Shown: positions 42,056 through 50,299, numbered from the stretch's first letter. The stretch is DNA of 51,923 nt from Spartobacteria bacterium (GCA_003169695.1 PNAS01000035.1:1-51923), one strand, 5' to 3'. The notes: generated by a model not told the origin, from the sequence alone. Translations and numbers: made by a program.

Positions 42056-42720
42056 GGCTTTGGCGTTGGCGATGCGGCATTGGGATCCTGGCGAATTTCC
42101 GTTCGGCTCGGACCGTGTGTCTCCAGTTGGCCGGCGTCGTTCAGAACCATGACAGTGTCGGGGCTGGTCGCGACGTTTGTGTTGAGACCTTGTTGCACGC
42201 GCGGATTACCGGTCAGCTCAAAACGCCCATCTTTAGGAGTGTAGACCGCCTTGTCAGACCGGCTTACCATATGATCTGGTGGACCGCCGGTTTCACTAGG
42301 CCGATCGCGCACCACCCCCACGTTACCTTCGACGATCGCTTTTTCGAAGCCCTCGTTTTGCTGCTTGTTGATAAAGATCGTCAATTTGTCGCCCTGAATA
42401 TTAAAGCGTGGATCGATCACGACGACGTGTCCGGTGAAAATGCCAATCGATTTCGCTGAATCGAACACGGTTTGGTCGGCATAAATCTCGGTAACGATCG
42501 GTTCCTCTGTCCCCGCTGCGTTCGCTGCGTCCTTCGGTTTTTCGGCAGGATTCTTTTCAGGTGGAGGACTTTCGGATGGAGCTTTGGCGGGCGAAGCTTT
42601 TTCACGCGATTTACTCGGAGTTCGAGACGAAAGCGTCCCGGGTGCGGAACCCTGACCGTGGGCAATTCCCGCGATCAGGGCGAAGGAGAGGATTGCACGA
42701 GCCGCCCCAAGCTTTCTCAT
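42052..42720 (-). CDS. lptA: LptA/OstA-like LPS transport protein
   Basis: A 222-aa secreted protein with signal peptide (LGAARAILSFALIAGIAHGQ), a Pro/Lys/Ala-rich linker, and OstA-like beta jelly-roll repeats: TEIYADQTVFDSAKSIGIFTGHVVVIDPRFNIQGDKLTIFI, AIVEGNVGVVRDRP and RSDKAVYTPKDGRFELTGNPRVQQG. It would bridge LptC and LptD in the periplasm. It overlaps lptB at its 3' end and the preceding lptC-like gene by 4 nt at its 5' end, so all three are translationally coupled. Position between kdsA/lptC and lptB supports the assignment. Confidence 0.88.
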   Translation of the reverse strand: MRKLGAARAILSFALIAGIAHGQGSAPGTLSSRTPSKSREKASPAKAPSESPPPEKNPAEKPKDAANAAGTEEPIVTEIYADQTVFDSAKSIGIFTGHVVVIDPRFNIQGDKLTIFINKQQNEGFEKAIVEGNVGVVRDRPSETGGPPDHMVSRSDKAVYTPKDGRFELTGNPRVQQGLNTNVATSPDTVMVLNDAGQLETHGPSRTEIRQDPNAASPTPKP

Positions 42721-43268
42721 TCGGCCTTTTTCCCCGAGACTCGGGACTTGCCGTGGACCACCATCTTCACATTCCCAGCCAGCGTACCTTTCCTTGTGAG
42801 CATTTCGAACTGCATCTTGTCCCCGATAATCACGAAATCCGCGCGTTTGACGGTGGCGGGATCCGACGAATTGAGCACCTGCGTTTTCAGATTGAACACC
42901 GACTTGCTCATGCTGATTTCTAGGTCCGGCATCTCAGTTTCAGGAGTGAAGGTGGTAAACTTCACGTCTCTGAACTCGACGTGTTCATCATCGAGGCGCC
43001 TCGTTACCCCCGCCTCGAGTTTTCCGCGCAAATGTCCCTTGAGATCGAAGTCTGGCAGCACGAGGCCTTTCGCGTCATGGCCCGCGGGGATCGGGATGTT
43101 GGTCACGCCTTCCTCCGGCTTGGGCCGCGCCTTCGGTTTACTCCTTGTTTCCACCTCGGGCTTGGCGACTTTTTCGCCCGCAAGAGCGGCGCAACTCAAC
43201 AGGGTGAGGAGCAAAAAAGCGGAGGACGCACCCGAAAATCCGGTGCGACCGCTACGAAACGGCAGCAT
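42717..43268 (-). CDS. lptC: LptC-like lipopolysaccharide export protein
   Basis: A 183-aa protein with signal or anchor segment (SGASSAFLLLTLLSCAALA), a Lys/Pro linker, then DLKGHLRGKLEAGVTRRLDDEHVEFRDVKFTTFTPE and VFNLKTQVLNSSDPATVKRADFVIIGDKMQFEMLTRKGTLAGNVKMVV, the extended beta pattern of the LptC/LptA fold. LptC sits in the inner membrane and hands LPS to LptA. The assignment rests on fold pattern and on its position between kdsA and lptA; it could also be a second OstA-like protein. It overlaps kdsA by 17 nt. Confidence 0.8.
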   Translation of the reverse strand: MLPFRSGRTGFSGASSAFLLLTLLSCAALAGEKVAKPEVETRSKPKARPKPEEGVTNIPIPAGHDAKGLVLPDFDLKGHLRGKLEAGVTRRLDDEHVEFRDVKFTTFTPETEMPDLEISMSKSVFNLKTQVLNSSDPATVKRADFVIIGDKMQFEMLTRKGTLAGNVKMVVHGKSRVSGKKAE

Positions 43269-44070
43269 GAATAGCCTTTAACATGCGGAGATGCTTCGGC
43301 AACTGCTTTAGCGGAATCTGATTCGGCCCGTCCGATAAAGCGCGCGCTGGGTTATCGTGGACCTCCATAAAAATGCCGTCGCAACCGGCCGCGATTGCGG
43401 CGCGAGCCAGGACGGGAGCGAGCACAGCATCGCCCGATGTAGAATCCCCTGCTCCGCCCGGTCGTTGCACGGAATGGGTGGCGTCGAAAATCACGCGGTA
43501 GCCGGCTTCACGCATCCAGTAGAGGGAACGGAAATCGGCGACGAGATTGTTGTAGCCGAAGCTGGTTCCACGCTCGGTAAAAACAAATTTGTCGTTACCA
43601 AAGCCGGAAAGCTTTTCCGCGATGTTCTTCACGTCCCAGGGGGCGAGGAACTGGCCCTTCTTTACGTTCACGACCCGCCCGGTTTCGGCCGCCGCCCGGA
43701 GCAAATCCGTTTGCCGACAAAGGAATGCGGGGATTTGGAGAATGTCGATCGTCTGACCAGCGATCTCCGCTTCAGCCGGCGAATGGACATCGGTCGTGAC
43801 CGGGATTTTCAATTCCGCTCCGATCGCCGCGAGAATTTCGCACCCTTCGCGGACGCCGATTCCCCGATAGGAACGGATCGAGGTTCGATTCGCCTTATCG
43901 TACGACGCCTTGAAAATGAAAGGCATTGATTCCGTCCGGCAGATCTCCGCGAGGCGACGCGCCATGCGCCAGACAAACTTCTCCGACTCAATCACGCATG
44001 GTCCGAGGATAAACGCCGGCTGTCTGCCGCCGATTGTGACGGAACTGATTTTGAGGGGCGTTGGTTTCAT
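43252..44070 (-). CDS. kdsA: 2-dehydro-3-deoxyphosphooctonate aldolase (KDO8P synthase)
   Basis: A 272-aa protein with the KdsA hallmarks FILGPCVIESEKF, FKASYDKANRTSIRSYRGIGVREGC, TDVHSPAEA, IPAFLCRQTDLLRAAAETGRVVNVKKGQFLAPWD and ERGTSFGYNNLVADFRS. It condenses arabinose 5-phosphate with PEP to form Kdo 8-phosphate for lipid A core. The 17-nt overlap with the lptC-like gene, and the lptA-lptB chain, point to one operon for LPS assembly. The Cys in PAFLCRQTD is near the position that binds metal in metal-dependent KdsA; metal dependence is inference. A repeat lies just upstream (44088-44129). Confidence 0.95.
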   Translation of the reverse strand: MKPTPLKISSVTIGGRQPAFILGPCVIESEKFVWRMARRLAEICRTESMPFIFKASYDKANRTSIRSYRGIGVREGCEILAAIGAELKIPVTTDVHSPAEAEIAGQTIDILQIPAFLCRQTDLLRAAAETGRVVNVKKGQFLAPWDVKNIAEKLSGFGNDKFVFTERGTSFGYNNLVADFRSLYWMREAGYRVIFDATHSVQRPGGAGDSTSGDAVLAPVLARAAIAAGCDGIFMEVHDNPARALSDGPNQIPLKQLPKHLRMLKAIHAAVS

Positions 44071-44087
44071 CCTAAGCGGTGACCTAC

Positions 44088-44129
44088 CTTGTCATCCTTC
44101 GGTCGCCGCGACGACCTCGGGATGACAAG
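44088..44129. repeat. Short copy of the TGTCATCC palindromic repeat
   Basis: CTTGTCATCC (44088-44097) pairs with GGGATGACAAG (44119-44129) around 21 bases. Ends match the 16226-16393 and 18262-18385 repeats. It lies in the gap between kdsA and the TIGR02206 gene. Confidence 0.65.
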
Positions 44130-44136
44130 CAATTGA

Positions 44137-44889
44137 TCACGCACACTTTCTGTTCGCCGCGACAAGATCATAAATCGCAAAGGGTGAATAGAGCAGGAGG
44201 TAAAAAGAGAGTGCCAGCAGGTGCATTTGGAAAATGTAAAACGGGCGATAATCAGATAGGAAGCTCAAGAGCGACGCCGCCTCTGGCTTATGCAGCAGGT
44301 ATCCGTAATTCACGCCGGTGAGCCAGTCGACAACGATTGTCATCACAAAATACAGCTCCGACCAGGCAAAGGTGCGCCAGACAGAACTGAAATGCGGACG
44401 AAACCCGCGCATGACCATCATAAACGCGATGCCCACGACGATGCCTGAATGTGCGATGAAAAAACTCAGGAAGCGAATATCGGGGAACGCATACTTCAGA
44501 TCCGGCGTTAGAATTGCCTGCGCGGTGCCGCCGATTCCCCAAAAATAGGCCACCTCGAGCCAACGCTCGCGGCCCGTTAACAAGGCGACGATGATGGCAA
44601 TCATGGCCCAATCGCAGAGTTGGAACGGAAGAGCTTTTTCCCAGGATAATCCGGCGGTCATTCCAAGATAAATTTCGTAGCCGAGATAATTAACTGCCAG
44701 GGTCACGGCCAGGAGTCGGCCGATCGTCCGTTCGGACCGCGGCCAGCGCGATTTGCGAACAAACGCCGCCAGAACCAAGGGCAGCGCGATAGTCAGGAGA
44801 ATGACAACAAGATGCGCCAGACCAAAAGGCCGAAAGGCGCGCGCTGGATCCATCGGCGCGATAGAATCAACGGAGACAGCGATCGACAA
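44137..44889 (-). CDS. TIGR02206-type integral membrane protein (YwaF-like)
   Basis: A 250-aa protein with about seven hydrophobic helices: LAHLVVILLTIALPLVLAAFV, LLAVTLAVNYLGYEIYLG, CDWAMIAIIVALLTG, FFIAHSGIVVGIAFMMVM, ELYFVMTIVVDWLTG and others. The family keeps an LPFQLCDWA block and a late DWLTGVNYGYL, both visible here. Function is unknown for this family. It follows 3 bases after the USP gene stop, on the same strand, so the two may be cotranscribed. Confidence 0.82.
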   Translation of the reverse strand: MSIAVSVDSIAPMDPARAFRPFGLAHLVVILLTIALPLVLAAFVRKSRWPRSERTIGRLLAVTLAVNYLGYEIYLGMTAGLSWEKALPFQLCDWAMIAIIVALLTGRERWLEVAYFWGIGGTAQAILTPDLKYAFPDIRFLSFFIAHSGIVVGIAFMMVMRGFRPHFSSVWRTFAWSELYFVMTIVVDWLTGVNYGYLLHKPEAASLLSFLSDYRPFYIFQMHLLALSFYLLLYSPFAIYDLVAANRKCA

Positions 44890-44892
44890 GCA

Positions 44893-45720
44893 CTATCGAA
44901 TCACCCAGAGATTGCACGGGATGACATCGGTCAGCCATGCGACGTGGGCCGGAAGACCGCCCGCGAAAGTTTCGGGATCGACCGGCACCACCAGCAGCAG
45001 TGCCTCGACCGATTGGACGAAATCCAGGACAGCATACCCGGTGTTGCCACGGATGCACCTGGCTTCGATTGGGACATCGGTCTGTCCGGCCGAATCGATG
45101 AACTGTTCCAGCGCTGTCTCTTCTTCTTCCAAGGTCCGTGTCGAGTTGCTCCCGGACTTGGCGGATCTCTTCCGCGCTTTCGCCCGCGCTTCATCGAAGG
45201 TGGTATAGACGCGGATCACAAAAAGTTTTTCGCACTGTTCGAGCGCCGCCAGTCGCAATGCCTTATGCAGCGCCGCCCTGCCGTGGTCGGAATATTCGGC
45301 CATCAAAACGATGCGCCCGAGCGGTTTTGGATGGTGATCCGGCTTGGTAAAGAGCATCACAGAACAGGTCGCCTCGCGCACGAGACGGCGCGCGACATTG
45401 CCAAGGAATTGACGAAGCACCGCTTCCTTTTCCAACGCGCCGGCCACGATGAGATCGATCGCGTTCGCCGTTGCGGCTTCCAGAATCGCGCCCGCTGGAT
45501 CGCCCTCGTGATAATAGATAGTCGAATCCACCGGCAGGTCCAGCTGGCGAAGTGCGGAGCTGAATTTCCGGGTCGTTTCCTCATCGCGTTTGCCGACGTA
45601 AATGAGGTGCAGCTGCGAGGCGAGACGATCTCGAATGCGTTTTCCCTCCGCCAACACCTGCAGGAAGCGGGGCGAAAACGTGCTGGCCACGGCCACGGTC
45701 CGATAAGGTGGGTCGATCAT
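44893..45720 (-). CDS. Tandem universal stress protein
   Basis: A 275-aa protein with two USP-like halves. The first has VAVASTFSPRFLQVLAEGKRIRDRLASQLHLIYVG, DLIVAGALEKEAV...RRLVREATCSVMLF; the second has RIVLMAEYSDHGRAALHKALRLAALEQCEKLFVIRVY and EALLLVVPVDPE...VTDVIPCNLWVIR, though the ATP-type G2xG9GS loop is weak in both. USP proteins act in stress adaptation. It is encoded just upstream of the TIGR02206 gene on the minus strand. It lies back to back with coaD, with a repeat tract between. Confidence 0.85.
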   Translation of the reverse strand: MIDPPYRTVAVASTFSPRFLQVLAEGKRIRDRLASQLHLIYVGKRDEETTRKFSSALRQLDLPVDSTIYYHEGDPAGAILEAATANAIDLIVAGALEKEAVLRQFLGNVARRLVREATCSVMLFTKPDHHPKPLGRIVLMAEYSDHGRAALHKALRLAALEQCEKLFVIRVYTTFDEARAKARKRSAKSGSNSTRTLEEEETALEQFIDSAGQTDVPIEARCIRGNTGYAVLDFVQSVEALLLVVPVDPETFAGGLPAHVAWLTDVIPCNLWVIR

Positions 45721-45817
45721 TTGTCCCGCGAACTAATCTCCAGACTTGCGATGATTCGGCAAGCTCCCTTCGTCTTTTCGAAACGTCTCGTCGTGCCTGC
45801 GCGATGAAGTTTCGAAA

Positions 45818-45874
45818 TTGGACGTTGGACTGCCTGCCCGCCGCAGGCTTGCGAAGGAGGGTTGGACGTTGGAC
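45818..45874. repeat. Hairpin repeat flanked by 13-bp direct repeats
   Basis: TTGGACGTTGGAC at 45818-45830 and again at 45862-45874 bracket a 31-bp GC-rich unit (GCCTGCCCGCCGCAGGC and GCGAAGGAGGG). The direct repeats look like a target duplication, or tandem growth, around the unit. The unit type recurs inverted at 34424-34448. It lies just before coaD. Confidence 0.6.
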
Positions 45875-45882
45875 GTTTCCCG

Positions 45883-46365
45883 ATGATCCGACGCGCGATT
45901 TATCCCGGCAGCTTTGATCCAGTGACGAACGGTCATCTGGATGTCATCGATCGCGCCCGCAAACTGTTCGACGAAGTGATCGTCGCGGTCGCGCATAACG
46001 ATCAGAAGCAACCACTCTTCACGCTCGAAGAACGCCTCGCACTCCTCCAGGGAACCATCGGCAAACTGGACAACGTGGAGATCGCGCCGCTGGACGGTTT
46101 GCTGGTCGACTTCGCTGTCGCGCGCGAGGCGACCGCGGTCATCCGCGGTTTGCGCGCCGTCTCCGATTTTGAGTTCGAATTCCAGATGGCGTTGATGAAT
46201 CGCAAGCTCGAAGCCACGGTCGAGACGATCTTTTTGATGCCGAAGGAGGAATACACTTATCTCAGCTCCCGGATCGTGAAAGAGATTGCGCGGCTCGGCG
46301 GCAACGTGGCGGAATTCCTGCCCGCCCAGGTCGCTGCGGCGCTCCGAGCCAAGTTTAAAAATTGA
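45883..46365 (+). CDS. coaD: Pantetheine-phosphate adenylyltransferase
   Basis: A 160-aa protein with the nucleotidyltransferase motif IYPGSFDPVTNGHLDVI, the RGLRAVSDFEFEFQMALMNRKL substrate block, and the SSRIVKEIARLGGNVAEF closing motif. It makes dephospho-CoA from 4'-phosphopantetheine. The ATG at 45883 is chosen since the first motif begins five residues later. Its stop overlaps the next gene's TTG start by 4 nt. Confidence 0.97.
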   Translation: MIRRAIYPGSFDPVTNGHLDVIDRARKLFDEVIVAVAHNDQKQPLFTLEERLALLQGTIGKLDNVEIAPLDGLLVDFAVAREATAVIRGLRAVSDFEFEFQMALMNRKLEATVETIFLMPKEEYTYLSSRIVKEIARLGGNVAEFLPAQVAAALRAKFKN

Positions 46366-46823
46366 AAATCCATCTCCGACAAATTCACGCCGACGGTTTG
46401 CATCTCGAGGGCGAGGAAGAATGCCCGATTCTTGATTTCGCGGCGGAGGATGTCCGCTGCACTGGACCGTTGCGGTATGCGCTCGACTTGGGAATTTCCG
46501 AGGGAGCGATGTGGGGGACTGGCTCGCTTGCTCAGCCGGTCGAGCTTCGGTGCGTCCGTTGTCTCGAACCTTTTCCATTCAAGATCGAAGCCAAAGCTTT
46601 TTCGATCCACCTCGATTTGACCGGACCAGAGCTAATCGATCTCACGCCCTATTTGCGCGAAGATATTCTGCTGAACTTGCCGGCGCATCCGCATTGCGAT
46701 CGCGAAGGAGGCCGGGTCTGCCCGGCTGAAAAACGAACGGAAGCCGACGCTCCGACTCCCGAGGCGGACGGCAAACGTCAACCCGATTGGAGCGTGCTGG
46801 ATCAGTTGAAGTTGAAGCGTTGA
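46362..46823 (+). CDS. DUF177/YceD-family protein
   Basis: A 153-aa protein with the DUF177 pattern: VELRCVRCLEPFPFKIEAKAFSIHLDLTG, YLREDILLNLPAHPHC and CPAEKR near the C-terminus, with the usual position just before rpmF. YceD is associated with rRNA metabolism and lipid-related genes, though its role is unsettled. Start is TTG at 46362, within the coaD stop (TTGA). It is probably cotranscribed with coaD and the plsX-fabH genes. Confidence 0.85.
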   Translation: MKIHLRQIHADGLHLEGEEECPILDFAAEDVRCTGPLRYALDLGISEGAMWGTGSLAQPVELRCVRCLEPFPFKIEAKAFSIHLDLTGPELIDLTPYLREDILLNLPAHPHCDREGGRVCPAEKRTEADAPTPEADGKRQPDWSVLDQLKLKR

Positions 46824-46920
46824 AGCGTTCACGCTGCCGCTTTAACGCTTCAACGATTTTGCGCTATTAACGTTCCACCCATTTGTCTTTTCCCGATTTC
46901 CTGCTTTCCTGATTGCCCTT

Positions 46921-47103
46921 ATGGGAGTTCCCAAACGCAAAACTTCGAAGATGCGGCTGCGCACACGCAAGGCGTCTCACCGCTGGCGGCCTCCTCAGCT
47001 TAATAAATGCACGCAGTGCGGAAGCACAGTCGCCTCGCACACAGCCTGTCCGTCTTGCGGTTACTACAAAGGCCGGCAGGTCTTGACCGTAGAAGCGAAG
47101 TAA
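46921..47103 (+). CDS. rpmF: 50S ribosomal protein L32
   Basis: A 60-aa protein beginning GVPKRKTSKMRLRTRKASHRWRPPQ with a zinc ribbon CTQC (30-33) and CPSC (43-46), the C+ form of L32. The typical DUF177-rpmF-plsX-fabH arrangement is present. The short size and basic start match L32. Confidence 0.97.
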   Translation: MGVPKRKTSKMRLRTRKASHRWRPPQLNKCTQCGSTVASHTACPSCGYYKGRQVLTVEAK

Positions 47104-47227
47104 GCTCGCAGGGCTCGGTGCCCGGTTTCGGAAAGTTTTTGCAGGTTAGTCGCGGCACACAGGCCGCTGCCATGTTCGATTTTTTGATTTTGCATTCATG
47201 CCCTGAAGCCCGCAAAATTCCACTCCG

Positions 47228-48259
47228 ATGAAAATCGCACTGGATGCCATGGGAGGCGATTTCGGCCCGCCGAATATTGTCGGCGGTGCGGTCATGGCGC
47301 TGAAAGAGTACCCGTACATCGCGAAACTATTTCTCGTCGGGGACACACCACGCATCGAGAAAGAACTGAAGCAGCATCGCTGCAACGACCATCGCATCGA
47401 GATCGTGCATGCGACGCAAGTGGTCGAAATGAGTGATGGCGCTGTCGATTCCGTGCGGCGGAAAAAAGATTCGTCAGTCAGTCGCGCGGTTGATCTCGTC
47501 AAAAAAGGAGACGCAACGGCAATCGTGACCGCGGGACACACCGGCGCGGCCGTCGCGGCGACGACGATCAAGTTGCGAACGCTTCCAGGCGTTGACCGCC
47601 CCGGCATTGCCGCCGTGATCCCATCGGAAACCAACATCTTCGTTCTGATCGATGCCGGCGCCAACAGTGACCCGCGCGCGGAGCACCTGTTGCAATACGC
47701 GATCATGGGCTCGGTCTATTCCCGTCATGTGCTCGGTTACAAAAGTCCGTCGATCGGCCTGATGTCGATCGGCGACGAAGATGTGAAAGGCAGCGATCTG
47801 ACCAAGGAAGTCTTCAAGATTCTGAAGCAAAGCCGGCTCAACTTTCGCGGCAACATCGAAGGCCACACTCTCTTTGCCGACCCGGTCGAGGTGGTTGTCT
47901 GCGATGGTTTTGTCGGCAACGTGATTTTGAAGACTTGTGAATCGATCGCGGATGCGATTTTCAAATGGCTCAAGCACGAGCTGATGAAAAACAAAACGCG
48001 CATGGCCGGCGCTTACCTTGCGCGCAACGCCTTTCGCACCATCAAGAAAAAAGTGAACTACGAAGAATACGGCGGAATGCCGTTGCTGGGCGTGAATGGC
48101 ATTTGCATTATTGCCCACGGAGCAAGCACGCCGTTGGCCATCAAGAACGCCTTGCGCGTCGCCGCCGAATCGATTGAACAGCAGGTGAACCCGCATATCG
48201 TCGAGGAAGTCCGCCGGTATCATGAAACGACAACCCCGCTCGAGCCCGCGCTCCAGTAA
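47228..48259 (+). CDS. plsX: Phosphate acyltransferase PlsX
   Basis: A 343-aa protein with the conserved start KIALDAMGGDFGPPNIVGGAVMAL, AIVTAGHTGAAVAATTIKL, LIDAGANSDPRAEHLLQYA and VVCDGFVGNVILKTCESIAD. PlsX makes acyl-phosphate from acyl-ACP for phospholipid synthesis. The 124-nt gap to rpmF holds the probable ribosome site; the C-terminal 12 codons overlap the fabH start by 38 nt, unusually long. Confidence 0.96.
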   Translation: MKIALDAMGGDFGPPNIVGGAVMALKEYPYIAKLFLVGDTPRIEKELKQHRCNDHRIEIVHATQVVEMSDGAVDSVRRKKDSSVSRAVDLVKKGDATAIVTAGHTGAAVAATTIKLRTLPGVDRPGIAAVIPSETNIFVLIDAGANSDPRAEHLLQYAIMGSVYSRHVLGYKSPSIGLMSIGDEDVKGSDLTKEVFKILKQSRLNFRGNIEGHTLFADPVEVVVCDGFVGNVILKTCESIADAIFKWLKHELMKNKTRMAGAYLARNAFRTIKKKVNYEEYGGMPLLGVNGICIIAHGASTPLAIKNALRVAAESIEQQVNPHIVEEVRRYHETTTPLEPALQ

Positions 48260-49244
48260 ACCGCGGCGCACCGTTTCGATCATCGGCACCGGCAGCTACA
48301 CGCCGGAAAAAATTCTGACCAACGCCGATCTCTCTAGGATGGTCGACACGTCCGACGAGTGGATTACGACCCGCACCGGCATTAAAGAGCGCCGCATCGC
48401 CGCGAAGGATGAATGCACGAGCGACATGGCGGCGAAAGCCGCACTGGCCGCGATCGAGCAGGCAGGGATTTCGCCCAAAGAAATCGATCTCATCCTTCTC
48501 GCAACCGCCACCCCCGACATGCTGTTTCCGGCGACGGCTTGTCTGGTGCAGACAAAGATTGGAGCGACAAAGGCAGCTTGTCTCGACGTCTCGGCGGCGT
48601 GCGCAGGTTTTCTTTTCGCAGTCGAGATCGCGCAGCAATTCATCACTACGCATACTTACGAAACGGTGCTCGTCATCGGCGCGGAGAAGCTCAGTTCGAT
48701 CACGAATTGGACCGATCGCAACACGTGTGTCCTTTTCGGCGACGGTGCGGGCGCGGCGATTCTGCGGCATCGCGGTGGTGCGCACGGAGTGATCGCCACG
48801 CACGTAGGCAGTGATGGCCAATTCGCCGACATCCTTTTCATGCCGGGAGGGGGTTGCCGCACACCCATCACGCTCGAAAACGCGGACCAAAATCTTCAAA
48901 CCATCCACATGTCCGGCAAGGATGTTTACAAGCAGGCCGTGACAGCGATGCTGGCCGCGTCGAAGAAGGTGCTCGATCAAGCGGGGCTCGCGATCGACGA
49001 CATTGCCTGCGTCATTCCCCACCAGGCGAATCTACGGATCATCGAAGCGATCGCCGATCGGCTGAAGATTCCGCTCGATCGGTTCTATGTTAATCTCGAT
49101 CGCTATGGGAACACGTCGGCCGCCGCGGTCGCCATCGCGCTCGATGAAGCAAATCGCACCGGACGCATCAAGGCCGGCGATTACGTGCTCATGGTCGTCT
49201 TCGGCGGCGGGCTGACCTGGGCGAGTACGGTGATCGAATGGTAG
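48222..49244 (+). CDS. fabH: Beta-ketoacyl-ACP synthase III
   Basis: A 340-aa KAS III with Cys-His-Asn triad: SAACAGFLFAV (Cys 127), VIPHQANLRI (His 267) and GNTSAAAVAIALD (Asn 297). The start MKRQPRSSPRSSKPRRTVSIIGTGSYTPE gives a 16-residue basic extension before the usual start. It starts fatty-acid synthesis with acetyl-CoA and malonyl-ACP. Overlap with plsX supports coupling. No shorter start codon in the extension is apparent by eye. Confidence 0.96.
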   Translation: MKRQPRSSPRSSKPRRTVSIIGTGSYTPEKILTNADLSRMVDTSDEWITTRTGIKERRIAAKDECTSDMAAKAALAAIEQAGISPKEIDLILLATATPDMLFPATACLVQTKIGATKAACLDVSAACAGFLFAVEIAQQFITTHTYETVLVIGAEKLSSITNWTDRNTCVLFGDGAGAAILRHRGGAHGVIATHVGSDGQFADILFMPGGGCRTPITLENADQNLQTIHMSGKDVYKQAVTAMLAASKKVLDQAGLAIDDIACVIPHQANLRIIEAIADRLKIPLDRFYVNLDRYGNTSAAAVAIALDEANRTGRIKAGDYVLMVVFGGGLTWASTVIEW

Positions 49245-49251
49245 GAATTGC

Positions 49252-49333
49252 GGAATTCAGATTGCAGATTGCAGATTAAACTGCGCGTGCGTGTTACATC
49301 TGCCTTGTTCCCAATCTGAAGTCTGAAGTCTGC
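49252..49333. repeat. AGATTGCAGATT-type repeat tract before tatD
   Basis: CAGATTGCAGATTGCAGATT (about 49258-49277) and AATCTGAAGTCTGAAGTCTG (about 49313-49332) form a loose inverted, internally repeated tract of about 80 bases, ending at the tatD ATG. Words of the same kind (GGATTGCGAATTCTGGATTGCGG) occur near 10770 at the CvpA-aroC junction. Confidence 0.45.
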
Positions 49334-49334
49334 A

Positions 49335-50195
49335 ATGTTGATCGACACTCACGCGCATCTCGACTACCCGGATTTTGCCGGCGACTTCGATGATGTTTTG
49401 CGCCGCGCCACCGACGCTGGTGTCACCCGGATCATCACGATCGGGACGTCGATCGAAAGCAGCCGCCGCGCGGTCGTGCTCGCAGAAAAATATCCCAATA
49501 TCTCCGCGGTCATCGGCGTTCACCCGACGGCCGTTGACGAATCGAGCGAGGATGTCATCACACCACTGCGCGAGTTGGCGAAGAGTGCGCGTGTGGTCGC
49601 GATCGGCGAAACCGGCCTCGATTATCATTCTCTTCCGAGCGTTGAGTTATCGAAGGACCGCCAGACGCAGGTTTTTTCTAAGGCACTCCAAACTTCGACC
49701 GAAGAACAAATCGAGGCGGACATCCATGACGGCGCCTATAAATCGAAACAGGCCAGTTTGTTTGAGCAGCAACTTGATCTTGCCGCCGAGGTCGGGCTGA
49801 ACGTCGTCATTCATCAGCGCGATGCGTGGGACGATACGCTTGAAATCATCCGGCCCTATTCCGATAAATTGCGTGGAGTGTTCCATTGCTTCGGCGGCAC
49901 GCGCGCGCAAGCGGACGAAGTTCTCGCGCTGGGTCATCTGGTTTCATTCACCGGAATCGTAACCTTCAAGAATGGGGCGTCGGTTCGCGAGATTGCAGTC
50001 CAGTTATCGTTAGGCCGTTTCATGGTTGAAACCGATTGCCCATATCTGGCGCCGGTTCCCTTCCGCGGGAAGCGCTGCGAACCGGCACACACACGGCTGG
50101 TCGCGGAATCAATCGCGACCGCGCGCGGAATAAGCGTCGAAGAACTTGCCCGTGCTACGACGGCGACCGCCGAAGGCTTTTTTCGATTCGTCTGA
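49335..50195 (+). CDS. tatD: TatD-family metal-dependent hydrolase
   Basis: A 286-aa TatD-type protein with LIDTHAHLDYPDF at the N-terminus, GVHPTA, AIGETGLDYHSL, VVIHQRDAWDDTL, VFHCFGG and MVETDCPYLAPVPFRGKRCEPAH. These are the metal-binding His, Glu and Asp sites of the family. TatD proteins are 3'-5' DNases or amidohydrolases. A middle segment (about 118-155, TSTEEQIEADIHDGAYKSK) is longer than in many relatives. It stands downstream of fabH with a repeat before it; its stop lies in a hairpin. Confidence 0.93.
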   Translation: MLIDTHAHLDYPDFAGDFDDVLRRATDAGVTRIITIGTSIESSRRAVVLAEKYPNISAVIGVHPTAVDESSEDVITPLRELAKSARVVAIGETGLDYHSLPSVELSKDRQTQVFSKALQTSTEEQIEADIHDGAYKSKQASLFEQQLDLAAEVGLNVVIHQRDAWDDTLEIIRPYSDKLRGVFHCFGGTRAQADEVLALGHLVSFTGIVTFKNGASVREIAVQLSLGRFMVETDCPYLAPVPFRGKRCEPAHTRLVAESIATARGISVEELARATTATAEGFFRFV

Positions 50196-50209
50196 TGAGA
50201 TCAGACGAA
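50187..50209 (+). terminator. Hairpin over the tatD stop codon
   Basis: TTCGTCTGA and TCAGACGAA pair as a 9-bp perfect stem around TGAGA, across the tatD TGA. No T-run follows, so it may serve as an RNA-end protector or weak terminator rather than a classical one. The 90-bp GGTGGATCG element begins immediately after. Confidence 0.45.
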
Positions 50210-50297
50210 GGTGGATCGAGCGCTCCGCGCTCGATGATAAAGAATGGCGGCGGAGCGGCGTCTATTTTAGCATCGCGCCCGGGGCGCCCGATCCACC
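50210..50297. repeat. 88-bp palindromic intergenic element, copy 2
   Basis: Ends GGTGGATCG and CGATCCACC are the same as the copy at 2070-2162, and the left subend GAGCGCTCCGCGCTCG is a small palindrome. It sits between tatD and the L,D-transpeptidase, its right end lying 3 bases before the start ATG. Copy 1 is between convergent genes, so the element is not tied to one gene context. Confidence 0.75.
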
Positions 50298-50299
50298 TG

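Noticed and set aside
47474..49022. Minus-strand frames opposite plsX and fabH
   Set aside because: Both are antisense to genes with intact catalytic residues and canonical operon order.
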